Shown: positions 1-17,109 of the stretch, one piece after another
Layout of the letters: every line of letters begins with the position of its first letter
How positions within the stretch are numbered: the first letter of the stretch is position 1
NCBI RefSeq assembly: GCF_033958435.1
Contig: NC_134137.1
Coordinates: 226,589,501 to 226,653,500 of the forward strand
DNA from: Carettochelys insculpta
Lineage: Eukaryota; Chordata; Testudines; Carettochelyidae
DNA length: 64,000 bases
Direction of reading: 5' to 3'
Translations under genes and position numbers: made by a program
Notes under the pieces: model-generated
What the model was told of the DNA's origin: nothing
The model's input: the letters and a program-made list of their open reading frames with translations, nothing else
Database searches by the model: none

Positions 1-599
1 TTATGCAGAAATGTTCTCAGTTCAATCAGTGTAGTTCTTGTAAAGACATTCTAACTGCTTGATTTGTTTGGGAGAGGGACATTCCAACACAAGTGCTGTA
101 TGGGCTTATCCTTTCCCTCCCATACAAAGAAATCAAAGATGTGTTGCCTGAGGGAGCACCTTCTTAAGCAGGGGATGAGACCTTTCTCAGCATCACAAAA
201 CTCACCTGCTCAGAAATCTGAGATACCTGTAACCACAGCTGCTCTTCCTCTTCCGTTAAAAACTCTCAGAAAAACTCTTTTGAGAAGCGATGTTTTTCTC
301 CTTCCCCAACTCAGTTGAATTAGATGGGTTTTTCAGAAGACCAAAAAGTCCTCTCCATCATCTGAAAAAAGATTCCGGAATTAAGAGCTCCCAGTGTAAT
401 GCTGAGGCCAAAATGGCTAATACAATCATTGGATACATAAGCAGGGGAATTTTGAGTAGGAGTAGTGAGGTTATTTTATTTGGGTGTTTGGCACTGCTAC
501 AAATGCTGCTCAAATATTGTGTCAGATTCAGGAAAGATGTTGATAAATTGAGATTTCAGAGAGAGAGCTCAGAGAAGAGCCACAAAAATTAACTAAAGG

Positions 600-1006
600 A
601 GTCAAGGACATGGCATATACTTATAGACTTGAGACGCTCGGTTGGTTTACCTTAACAAAGATAAGGCTAAGGGATAATTTGATTAGTGTCTGTAAATACC
701 TACTTGGGGAACAAATCTTTAATGATAGGGTCTTCAGTCTAACTCAGTAAGGTGTGACAATCTAATGGCTGGAAGATGAAGCTCAACACATTTGGAGTAA
801 TTTTTTCATTGTGAGAGTAATTAACCATTGGAATAATTTTCCAAGGGTCTCAGTGGACTCTCAGTCCATGGCAACTTAAATCAGGATTGAATTTTTTAAA
901 AGATCTGCTCTAAGAATTATTTTGGGTAAGTTTTAAGGCCTACATTGTACAGGAGGTCAGACTAGATGATCACAGTGGCCCCTTCTGGCCCTGGAATCTC
1001 TGAATC
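600..1006 (+). repeat. Old CR1/L3-like LINE 3' fragment
   Basis: The stretch carries a decayed LINE tail. A degenerate 'aaccattggaataattttcc' segment matches the common CR1 protein end 'HWN.LP', and it is followed by 'ggtcagactagatgatcaca', the usual untranslated end of sauropsid CR1/L3 elements, about 20 bases before the fragment stops. No open frame survives. Family assignment is from memory of this 3' end; it could equally be an L2/L3 relative. Confidence 0.5.
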
Positions 1007-1344
1007 TTCCATCCTGATGCATGGGAATAAGCCCTTCAGGACTGAGTCAACAAGCTGCAAATGGCAGTTCTCAGTACCTTATCATGCAGTGCTGTTGACT
1101 GTGGTACTGATAAGTCTCAGAACCATTGAATTGCACCTTTGCATTGTCTCCTGAGGTATCAGTTGAAGTGTTGCTGCATCTCTTGGCATCTGATGTGTCA
1201 CAGGCCTTTATGACTGTGAAGGACCTGTTGTAGCTCTTGATATTGGACTCCTCATTGTTGGAGCAACTGAGACCATTTGTTGAGTCCCAGCCTATTCATT
1301 CAGTACTCACTTTCACAGAAGCTACTGATACTGTCATCTTCATT
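1007..1344. other. Unassigned intron sequence
   Basis: Between the CR1-like fragment and the inverted RTE copy I see no exon, RNA gene or recognisable repeat. It presumably belongs to an intron of the + strand host gene whose exons begin at 5319. Confidence 0.4.
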
Positions 1345-2600
1345 GATCATCATCATCATCAACCACCACCATGGACTCAGTGCCTGCCAGTGTTTGATGC
1401 TTCTCTCATGATTTCCCTCCATCTTTCCCTGTCCAGGGCAGAGTAGCTTAGTTTCTGTAGACTAGCTCCGAGCCAGTCTACTATATCATCTACCTATTCT
1501 ACGTGGGGTCTGCCTCTCCTATTTGAACCGTCCATTATGCCGAATACCAGGGTCTTGATTTTTCGTTTGTCATTCGTTCTGCAAATATGCCCAAAGAACT
1601 GTAACTTCCATTGTATAACCTTCTGCAGTAGGTTCTCTTTTGGCCGTATCTTCCTATATAATTCCTCTTTGGTGACCTCCTGCATCCACCCTACTTTCAG
1701 AATCTTTCTATAACAACTCCTCTCGAATGCCAATATCCTCCTTTTCAAATTATCACCGCTATGTCACATGCATACACCATACTGCTGAATACATATGTTT
1801 TCAAGATGCTCAGTTTTCTCCCTAAGCTAATCGCTTTGCTTTTCCAGATCTTATCCATCACTTTCAAACTTATTCTTGCTTTCGCTAATCTAGTTACTGT
1901 TTCCTTCTTACAGTCTAGATCATATGTTATGTTGCTTCCCGGATACATGAACTTCTCTATGTTCTCTAGTTCAATCCCATCTACACTGATCTTCCTTTCT
2001 ATTTCCTTATCTCCAAATACCATTGTTTTTGTTTTATCCATGTTCATAATCAGTCTGTACTGCTTCTCTTCCTCGTTTAGCACCTGCACTGTTGTCGCTA
2101 ACTTCTCTTCATCTTCTTCAATGATAACTATATGATCCACAAATGTCAAGTTGTTGATTCTCATCCCGTGCACAGCTATCCCTTCTACCTCTGCCTTGAT
2201 CTTGGCCCTCACTCTCTAAAGGCGCATGATGAAGGTACTCTGCAATATTGGATCTCCTTGTCTCGTACCTCTATTCATTCTAAACAAACTTCCCATCTCT
2301 CCATACATTCTCACTGCTGCCTCTGCATTGTCTTTGATATCCTTCAACAACCATATCAATCTGATATCTACTCCATACAACTCCAGCACTGCCCAATTCA
2401 CTTTCTGATCTATACTGTCAAATGCCTTCTGAAAAATCGATGAAGCAATTGTAGGCGTTCTTGTTCTTCTGTTCAGCTTTCTCCATTAGTAATCTTAGTG
2501 CCAATATCTGCTGTATGGTTCTTCTATCTTTCCTGAATCCCGCTTGCTCGTCCACTGTGATCACTGTCTCTCCGTCAGTATCATCAGCAGCACTTTACCT
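1345..2600 (-). mobile_element. RTE-type LINE, 5'-truncated, inverted
   Basis: On the minus strand this encodes the C-terminal half of a non-LTR reverse transcriptase. The order is a palm-motif region (degenerate 'FVDHIVI' where FADD is expected), 'YPGSNITYDLDCKKE', then the C-terminal domain 'LQFFGHICRTNDKRKIKT' and 'RRGRP'. It ends, in element orientation, in a TGATGATGA-type repeat at 1345-1360, as RTE elements do. The same protein appears on the + strand at 10700-13281 and 51205-53055. The match to those copies stops at about 2600, so the endonuclease and RT N-terminus are missing. Frames are broken, so it is inactive. The RTE clade is inferred from the related copy's endonuclease start and from the 3' tail. 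Confidence 0.8.
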
Positions 2601-2879
2601 TCATGATACCTGCCTCTATATTGAGAGCTCCATATGCACCTACAGCTATTCATCAGCTGGTACCTTCTATAGCATTTTCTTCCACACAGGACCTAAGACT
2701 GTGTGCAGTCTCAATATCTTCATCACTATGTCTTCTTCAACTTTGGTTAATACGGACTTCATTACCACCACTGGTATTCATCCCAATCATGGTGGTTTCT
2801 TTGGTTTTCACTGGATTTCATTGTCCACATTTGTACCAAGGTATCTCTATTTCATAGTGGACTGGTTTCACAGTTCCCA

Positions 2880-3190
2880 GTGAAAGAACAGAAGCTTGCC
2901 ACCATGTAGATTTAAGTACAAGGCCTTTATTACATACAGCTGGTGGTGTCTCACTTCTCTTTTTAGGCTGAGTGAACTGACAAACAGCTGATTACAATGA
3001 ATTATATAGGGTGCCAATGGGCAGAGGGAAGCAACAGGCGTTCCCAACCCCCCTGGATAGATGCTAGCAACAAGGAATAAGCATGATAAGCCAATCATCT
3101 AAAAGGTTGTGTGTGCGCTCTGGCCATGGGTCAGGTTTATATGTGAATACAAAGGTGTTTTCTCCTACATTTTCTCTTGTAGAAGATAGG
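2880..3190 (-). repeat. Possible solo LTR (weak)
   Basis: On the minus strand there is a TATATAA-like box near 3003-3008, followed about 75 bases later by AATAAA (plus-strand TTTATT at 2926-2931). That spacing and order would suit an LTR promoter and polyadenylation signal. Clear TG/CA ends and a target-site duplication were not found, so this is only a candidate. Confidence 0.22.
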
Positions 3191-4869
3191 TTAAATTCCA
3201 ATTGCTAGTCTTTTGGAGTGTCAGGTGGCACCTTTCAATAGGGTTTTTCTGTAGGTACATTCCTATGTGGTCTTGAGACATAAAGGAACAGATAAGTGAT
3301 ACATATATTGGTGCAATTATAAGTGCTGCCCCCCTTTCTGGACTCAGATTGGCATCTGTGAAGGTTAGACACCATCACTCAAGCTGGCAATTAGACCTTT
3401 TCCTGAAATAGGCTGAAGAAGGCTTGTCATGTCTTTCTCAACTGGAGAGCAGACTTCCAGGCCCCTCTTAAATGAGTTATAAGGCTATAATTCAAGATAA
3501 ACCCCAATTACTGCTTTCACACCCAATGTTTATACTGCACCAGGTCTTGTTTAATGGAGAGTTAGTAAACCAAGCCTTTGTTTGTGTATCTGGGCTATGC
3601 CTTGTTTACTTAGGATGAAAGTTTTGGGGCCTGCTTTGTGTTAGCTCATGTTAAAGATTTTGAACAAAGACTGTGGCCAGTATCTGGCATAATATAATAC
3701 ATGGCCCTTCACCAGAAAAGGATTATTATGTCTCTTCTTTGGATTTAGATGATGGACACCAAATCTGAAGGCATTCTGAGTAACAATGTGAATTTTAGAG
3801 CACTTAGAGTCAAGCTGCAATAGACAGCTGGTCTAGATGTTAACTTTAGTTTACTTGGTGGGCCATTACAGTGGCAAAAGGGGGACTTTTTAGTAAGGAC
3901 TGGGAGAATGGAGGGATGGTGCTCTACACTTCCATCTGAAGCACAGGAGAATCCAAGGGTATGAAGTGGCCCATTCATCTCAGTGAGGTGGTCTCAGCTG
4001 TGAATGTGAGCAGCCCAGGCAAACGAACGGAACCAGAAGCAATAGCTTTGAGATGAGTGACTTGCTCCATTCACGTCAGAGAACCCAAGCTATGCTTCAG
4101 AAATGCCACTGCTCAACTCTTCTCTGTGTCAGTGATGTATTTTTGGTGTGTGCCACCAGTATGCCTTTTCCAGCTCCCTACCTGGGAGTTCAGGAATTCC
4201 ACATATCCTTGTTCATATGATAGAAGTCAAGGAGAGGGCTTCAGACTGCCCTAGAAGAATAAGTCCTCCAGAGTCCAGCTCACATGAAAGGGGCATGAAT
4301 TGGGGTGGATATCAGACTCCCCTTGAGGAGTTGGGTCCTCCAGATTCTGGCATACACACCAGTAGAAAGAAAGGTTTAGACTCTCTCTCTTAAGAGGGGC
4401 AAACCCCCAGGATTGTTGCACAGATACTGGAAGAGAATGTGAGAAAAAAAGGTGCCCTTGTTCCTTTTCTCCCTGAGTTTCCTTGTCACTCACTTAAGGT
4501 CACTCTTTCCAGTGAGCTCAGAATGATGAAAGCCAACATAAAGCATCTCTCTGCCGACCACCACCAAGTGCTGGGAAATATCAAAATCTGGGTACCCCTG
4601 GATTAAATGCATAAAAAGAAATCCAGTGTTTTCATTCTGCTTCTGTTCTTCATTGCTTTGATGAAGTATAGTGCTTCAGAATTCGAATGATTACAAGAAA
4701 ATTAACTTATTGATGCCATGATAGTTCCAATGACATCTAAACTACCCTGATGCAGACAGGTATTATCTGCTGCAAGTGTGTCCACAAATGTGAAAGATCA
4801 GAATTTTGCCTTTGTCATGCAACATTTTCTGTGCTTGTTTCTATACAACTAATTCCTGGGAAAAGGTCA

Positions 4870-5140
4870 TTAGAGAAGTAATTGTTATACTGCAGCTGGA
4901 AGCACGCTCAAATTAGTGTGCTAAAAATGACAGCTTCACAATTTGGCAGTGGTTTGGACCAGCTGCCTGGATTTATCCTGGGGGTCTGGTTTGTAGTTAG
5001 GTGGCCAGCCTGAGCCACTGCCTGTGCTACCCCTACATTGCTATTTTTAGCATGCTAACCTGAGCAGAGCTAGCGTGTGTGAATCTAGCTGAGCTGGAAA
5101 GCATACTTCAGGTGTGGTGTAGATGTACCCTATGACAAGT
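4870..5140. repeat. MITE-like DNA-transposon relic
   Basis: The block contains 'tagcatgctaacctgagcag' and ends with 'ggtgtggtgtagatgtaccc', wording shared by short hAT-type elements common in reptiles. A related block lies at about 31500-31630 ('tagcatggtagcattaacta'). Ends and duplications are too decayed to define. Confidence 0.35.
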
Positions 5141-5306
5141 TCTCATACACTGAACATGCCTTCTAAATTAAGTTGCCTTCAGCTACCCATATAAAGTGAT
5201 GAATCTCAGCTGACACACCATAGTCTTTGTCTCCGCAGATGGTCCCAGCAAGCGAGCACTAGTCAGCAATGAACATTTTGTATCTTGAGTGAGAAAGGCA
5301 TGTTGA

Positions 5307-10699
<5,393 letters not shown>

Positions 10700-13281
10700 T
10701 AACTCTGCCATGAAGCGACAGAGCTCCATGCCAGTCCCAAGCCTGGATGAAGGAGCTGGGTTGGTCAGATCTGTGTCAATGCGCTGACCATCAAACAAAA
10801 ATACGAATGAAATCTGATGCCAGTACAACCAAATGTTAAAAGATGCCGGCTTGGACCTCGCCCAGATAAACAAGGTCCGCGATACCCATCGAGCGATCGG
10901 GGTTGGGTCGATAAGTTGGCTACCGAAAGAAAATCACAGCTAACACATATGCTATCCATTGGAACATGGGACGTCCAAACACTGTGCACAACTGGAAAAT
11001 TAGAGCTGCTTCGGAAGGAAGTGGAGAGATACCAATGTGATATACTTGGACTGGCAGAGATGCGTTGGACAGGATCAGGGGAGATATGTGGTTGCAAAGT
11101 CTTTTGATCAGGAAATGAAACAAAGCATGAAGCAGGAGTTGGATTCCTTCTCAGCAAAACAGCTAAACAGCTAAAAGAACATTATTAGGATACAAACCAG
11201 TGAGTGCAAGAATGATGGTCGCGCAGTTTGAAGCAAAACCATTCAACATCTCAGTCATTCAAGTGTATGCACCCACATCGGACAGTACGGAGGAAGAGAT
11301 TGACCTATTTTATAATGACTTGACAAAGACGGTGGAGGAGATACCAAAGAAAGATGTGTTGATTGGAACGCGAAGGTTGGAACAGATAACGAAGGTTGAG
11401 AGAGAGTCATGGGAAGGTTTGGATATGGAGAAAGAAATGAACGAGGTGAGAAACTGTTAGAGTTTGCCACAGAGCATGAGATGGTGATTTGCAACATGAG
11501 ATTCCAACAAAAGGACTGTAGGAAGTGGACATGGCGATCGAATGACAGGAAGTCCAAGAACATGATAGATATGATTTTGATAAGAAGATGATGGATAACA
11601 TCAGTACAGAAGTGCCAAACTTTCCAAGGACCGGATATAGACTCAGACCAGTCTAGCAAACATCAAGATAAAACTCAAAAGAAAATGTAAGACACAGTTT
11701 AAGAAAAGAAGAGATGTGGCAAGGCTATGTGAGGAAGAAACAGGGAATGCATACAGAACAGCACTCGAAGAGAAGATTAAGAATATCAACACAGAGAAAG
11801 ACCTAGATAAGAGAGTCTCAGGGATAGCCATCACTATAGAAGAGGCAATTGAGCAGACTGTTCCAGAAGAAGAGATCAATAAGAAGAGGATTACCCAGAA
11901 GACACTGAAATTGGTTCAAGAGAAAAGAGCGTTGAAGATCAGAAGAGATGTTTCTGAGATGGCAGAACAGCAATATAGGATGAAATGCAATGAGGTAAGG
12001 AAAGCAGCCAGAAAGGATAAGGGAGGCATATAAGACAATTAGGAATGTTAATAGGAAATGGCAATGGAAGCAGATGGCGATCAAAGATGAGAACAAAGAA
12101 GTGCTCATGAACAGGGAAAAGATTGTGCAGCGATAGATGAGATATTGCACTGATCTATACAAAGCACAGTTGGACCCGAGTGTCTCAGAGAGACTGATTG
12201 AAGAACTGAAAGAGATATCTCCCCCGAGCATTGAGAATGAGACTGATATTTCAAAGGAGGAAGTAGAAAAAGCAGTGAAATGACTAAAGAACAACAAGAG
12301 CCCTGGAAATGATAAGATCACAGGAGAGATGATCAAATATGGTGGAGAAAGCATGATTCAGGAAATACACCGACTATGTAATATAGCATGGAAAGAAGGG
12401 AAGGCACCTAAGGAATGGACAAGATCTGTGCTAGCGACAATACCAAAGAAAGGAAGTATATTGGAGTGCAAGAACTACAGAACGATTGCCCTAACGAGTC
12501 ATCTAGGTAAAGTGCTGATGACAATACTGACTGAGTGATTAAGATCGCAGATAGAAGAACATATAGCAGATGAGCAAGCAGGGTTCAGAAAAGATAGAAG
12601 TACCATACAGCAGATATTGGCACTAAGACTGATAGCGGAGAAAGCTCGACAAAAGAACAAAAACGTATACACTTGCTTCGTCGATTTTTCAAAAGGCATT
12701 TGACAGTATAGATCAGAAAGTGACTTGGGCAGTGTTGGTCATACGGAGTGGATAGCAGACTAATATGGTTGTTGAAAGATATCAACGATAATGCAGAGGC
12801 AGCGGTGAGAACATGCGCGGAGTTGGGAAGTTGGTTTAAAATAAGTAGAGCTACGAGACAAGGAGATCCAGTATCGCCAAGTATCTTCATCACACATCTG
12901 GAGAGAGCGATGGACAAGATCAAGGGAGAGGTAGAAGGGATATCTGTGCATGGGAAAAGAATTAACAAGTTGAGGTTTGCGGATGATATAGTTATCATTG
13001 AGGAAGATGAGGAGAAGCTAGCGAAAACGGTGTGGGTGTTAAATGAAGAAGGGAAGCGGTACGGACTGATTATGAACATCGATAAAACAAAAACAATCGT
13101 ATTTGGAGATAAGGAAATAGGAAGGAAGATCAGTGTGGATGATATTGAACTAGAAAATGTAGAGAAGTTCACATATCTGGGGAGCAACATAACGTACGAT
13201 CTAGACTGTAAGAAGGAAATAGCGACTAGAATAGCGAAAGCAAGAGTAAGTTTGAAGGCGATAGATAAAATCTGGAAACAG
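10700..13281 (+). mobile_element. RTE-type LINE, long but broken
   Basis: Endonuclease domain: 'LSIGTWDVQTL' at about 10950 and 'LAEMRWTGSGE' at about 11050, the start motifs of RTE/BovB-like endonucleases. After a poorly conserved middle, the reverse transcriptase follows: 'NNKSPGNDKI' (12290), 'IPKKGSILECKNYRTIALTS' (12450), 'ADEQAGFRKDRSTIQQI' (12570), 'TRQGDPVSPSIF' (12855) and the catalytic FADD at 12975-12986. Stops (e.g. near 12277 and 12535), an extra T in a T-run near 12688 and a small deletion near 12740 break the frame. The copy ends abruptly at about 13281 ('atctggaaa'), so the C-terminal domain and 3' tail are missing. Its RT region is close to the 51205-53055 copy, which implies fairly recent activity. 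It lies inside the host intron. Confidence 0.85.
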
Positions 13282-14694
13282 ACTAACACAGCTACCTCTG
13301 TTACTATTACACTTTGCATACATGTTAGTGGTTTAGAAGGGAAATAATTCTTTTTACAATGTAGTTCTTTAGAAGTTTTGGAGCTATCTGAAACTGATCA
13401 ATAATTTTTAAAAACAAATCCTATGTTACTTTACAAATTGATGCATGGTAAATGAAAAACGGGAAAAACTTTGTCATAGATCCTGTTTATTTGAATTTTC
13501 ATTTGGAGTTAGATTTCCAGATAAGTGATTTCCATCAAGTTTTAGCATTTTTTTGGGAATGGGTATTTGAACCATTGGGCAGCAGCCCTTTTGTTAATCT
13601 GGCCCTGGCCTGGGGAATGGGAGGGCTAGTTAGGCCAGGAGTGCAGAGTGGGGGAAGAAGGGGATCCTACAGGCATCAATTAAGAATAAAACAGGTGCCA
13701 TGTGGCCTGGGCATCTCTGAGATGGAGAGGGGCAGCTGGGCCCAATGATTTGATGGGATGTCAAGTCACTCTCTGGGAGAGAGAAACCCATGATGGGAGA
13801 TTTCAGTGGGAGACTGTGGGAGGCAGCATCAGGGGAAGGGGAGAGGACTTCCAAGCCTTTTAGTGCTGTACCTCTCATGGGGCTACAAGCTCTGAGTTAT
13901 TCTGTAGCACAATAACCACTTAATTGTAGGTATATATATTTTTAATTATGACCTATTTTTGTTACCATAATGCAGTATATCTTTTAAATGGGTGTTCAGT
14001 CCACTTAATGTTATTTTGAACATTTGTGCTGCATAGTTCTGATGGATTGCCATCAAACTCTCAACTCCAAGCAATAGTACCAGATGTCCTATATTTCACA
14101 TAGGGACATGTGCAAGTAAACCATCTCCAATTCCTTCTCAGCCACCTCAGCCTGATGTGGAGACTTACCAGTTGTCCATGCTGAATTTTACCTTAGCTGT
14201 ATCTTTCTTTATCTTAGATAGTAGTTAGTTTATTATGGTTGTTTTCAGTGGGTAGTCAGTAGTAATTTTAAATATAGTAATTAAAAATGTTTTTCAAACA
14301 TTTTTATGTATTTATCTCATCTTTAGTTCCTTCCCTCTCCCCAGGAGCTTTATGTTACTGGGAGAGCATTCCTACTTCCCTTGGTTGCAAACACTTCCTC
14401 CAAATTGCACCACACAGACCCCTTGCACTCTCAAGGCAGTTTTGTACCAAAAATTTTAAAAATTCTACAAAGTTCAGTTCTGTTAGAATTAATATTTTAA
14501 ATTGTCAAAAAAACAACATAATCACCTCACCTTCAATTTTTTGGTAATTTATTTGAAAATACTTGTCAGTAAATAATTGAAAATGGTGTGATTATATAGT
14601 TTTATTTTGATAATATGCAGAATTTGCAGAATTTAAAAATATTATATGCAGAAATATTATATAATATTTTGGTGCAGAATTCCCTCAGGAGTAT
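13282..14694. other. Intron sequence, AT-rich repeat relics
   Basis: It starts with 'cagactaacacagctacc', the end of another common reptile repeat abutting the cut RTE. The stretch 14430-14690 is very AT-rich and ends 'gcagaattccctcaggagta', which I take for the end of an unnamed AT-rich repeat. A more GC-rich patch at 13590-13880 is unassigned. No exon was found. Confidence 0.4.
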
Positions 14695-17109
14695 CCAGTT
14701 TCTACCATTGATCAGGGACCAATACAAAATCCATGATGAAATGCCATGCATGGTCTGTATCAACCAACAAGGACAGGCTAAATCCTCCTCTTTTTGCTCG
14801 AAAGCTAACATGTTTTGGAATCGGTCCATGTGCAATCAAATCATCACAGTAGCTTATCTTGTGGGAGCTCAGACAGTGACCATGGATACACACAGAAGGC
14901 ACTCCTCTCAAGACTGTGAGTTGGGAATAGACTTCATCATATTTCATCACATATTAGCCATGTCTACATGTGCACGCTACTTCGAAGTAGCGGCACTAAC
15001 TTCGAAATAGCGCCCGTCACGGCTACATGCGTCGGGCGCTATTTCGAAGTTAACTTTGACGTTAGGCGGCGAGACGTCGAAGTCGCTATCCTCATCAGGA
15101 GATGGGGATAGTGCCCTACTTCGACGTTCAACGTCGAAGTAGGGACCATGTAGTCATTGCGCGTGCCGCAACTTCGAAATAGCGGGGTCCGCCATGGCGG
15201 CCATCAGCTGAGGGGTTGAGACACGCTCTCTCTCCAGCCCCTACGGGGCTCTATGGTCACTGTGGGCAGCAGCCCTTAGCCCAGGGCTTCTGGCTGCTGC
15301 TGCGGCAGCTGGGGATCCATGCTGCAGGCACAGGGTCTGCAACCAGTTGTCGGCTCTGTGGATCTTGTGTTGTTTAGTGCAACTGTGTCTGGGAGGGGCC
15401 CTTTAAGGGAGCGGCTTGCTGTTGAGTCTGCCCTGTGATCCTGTCTGCAGCTGTGCCTGGCACCCTTATTTCGATGTGTGCTACTGTGGCATGTAGACGT
15501 TCCCTCGCAGCGCCTATTTCGATGTGGTGCTGCGCAACGTCAATGTTGAACATCGACGTTGCCAGCCCTGGAGGACGTGTAGACGTTATGTCGCTACATT
15601 GAAATAAGCTATTTCGATGTAGGCTTCACGTGTAGACGTAGCCATTGTGGCCATGGCGTACCTCTCAGACAACCCTGTTTGCCATGTCCAGAAACAAGAA
15701 ATGTCCTTAGCTCTATTCCAGTGGTGAGCTGGGTCACTAATTCTTGGGATACTTTTCATCTTCAATGGTCTTCAGGTTTTCTGTATGCTTTCACTTTGAC
15801 TCCTTTAATATCCAAAGTTTGCTCTTAATAAAAAAGGCTAAAGTGACAGTTACGTCAATAGTTCGGACTGTCTCCTTACCTTATACATTTGGGCATTTGT
15901 TCAGCAATCACCCTCCAAGACCACACCTCATCTTTTCTCCCAGGGAGGCATGAAGTTTCTTCACCCTGCTCTTGGAGTTCTTCACTTCTAAGCTTTTTCA
16001 GGGACAATAAAAAGACTGCTATTATTTTGCAGAAAACAGTCTGTGTGCTATACTTCCTTGGAAAAATGGAAAAGATTTGTCTGAAGGCGTGACCTCAAAC
16101 TCTTTTCACCATTAATCTTGTCACTGTCAGATGTAGTGCCTACATCCTAGAACTGAAAGACTCCTCTCTGTTGCTGACTTCCATTATGGTTCACCTGATA
16201 GCCGTCATGGCTTTCCATTCCCTATTGGAGTTCCATATTTGCTCACTTACTGACAATGAGGTTCTTCAGGGGACTTGGAGATCTCTTTCCACTAGTCAAA
16301 TATTCTACTCTGGTTTGAGGCCTTAGACTCGTTCTTCGAATGCTTTGCAAGATCACTGTTTGAATTGATCTCCTGCTTATTCCTCCATTTATTGATGAAA
16401 ACACCATTTCTTATAACCATCACATCAGCTCGGTAAGTTGGAAAATAGGGGCACTTAAGACATACCTTTCACAATATATCTCACAGTTAAAGTCACATTA
16501 TACAACTGCATCCCATGTTTTTAATCAAAAATATCATTAGAGTTCCATATTAATCAATCAATTATTCTGTTCACCTCCTCTTTTTGTACCCTGTATCTCA
16601 CCTGGCTAAGGAAGAAGTGTTTTGTTACACCCACTCAGTGTCAAGAGAACTTTGGCCTTCTACTTTTGCAAAACTGTATCCTTTAGAATGTCTTCAAATT
16701 ATTTGTCTTGATAGCACAGCAATCAAAAGGGTCTATAATCACTGTCCAAAGACTTTCCAAGTTTCTATCTGACTGCACCAGTTGTTGGTATTAATCTGGC
16801 AATCTGCAAGTGCTCTCAGACGTAAGATCTCATTCCACGAGGTCAATTTCTGCTTCAACATCCTTTCTGAAAAAATGTGTGTTATTGAAATTCTTAGATC
16901 TGTGACTGGGACCTCTAAATGTATCTTTGGTGAGCAAGATGCATTAACTCCCAACTCTGCTTCTGATAATGCGTTTGCATTGGCTATATTTTCTTCAGTA
17001 CGGAATTCAACTCTGAATTCCTCTGTTCTTCATCAAGCAGTTCCCCTTAGCCACCTACAGTGGAGTACCATAGCAACACTACTTGAGGAAAAAGAAATGG
17101 TCACTCACC
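14695..17109 (+). mobile_element. Decayed DIRS-like element A (3' half)
   Basis: The sequence aligns by eye to the 3' half of the better preserved DIRS element at 54.8-60.6 kb. At 14695-14950 lies the RNase H end ('caaccaacaaggacaggct', the equivalent of 'NRQGGA'). At 15665-15830 lies the 'DLFATQHNKKCP' region ('ccctgtttgccatgtccaga'). At about 16410-16435, 'aaccatcacatcagctcg' corresponds to the recombinase 'AITSARR' box, and 16640-16760 is the following segment. Gag and most of RT are missing. A MITE is inserted at 14956-15643. The element ends in the linker at about 17092-17130, where the next DIRS element begins. No coding frame survives. Confidence 0.7.
14956..15643. mobile_element. 688-bp MITE with TTCGAA-rich ends
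   Basis: Terminal inverted repeats: left 'agccatgtctacatgtgcac' against the reverse complement of the right end 'ggctacgtctacacgtgaag'. The flanks share ATT (14953-14955 and 15644-15646), consistent with a 3-bp target duplication. Subterminal DNA is packed with 'ttcgaagtag', 'atttcgaa' and 'tttcgatgt' motifs. It interrupts the DIRS-A element. A reverse-oriented copy is at 29102-29797. No transposase is present, so it is non-autonomous. The 3-bp duplication favours a PIF/Harbinger-type origin, but ATT is not the usual TWA site. Confidence 0.75.

Noticed and set aside
1761..2135. + strand hydrophobic open frame (membrane protein-like)
   Set aside because: It is the antisense of the RTE reverse transcriptase; the same shadow appears opposite the other two RTE copies.
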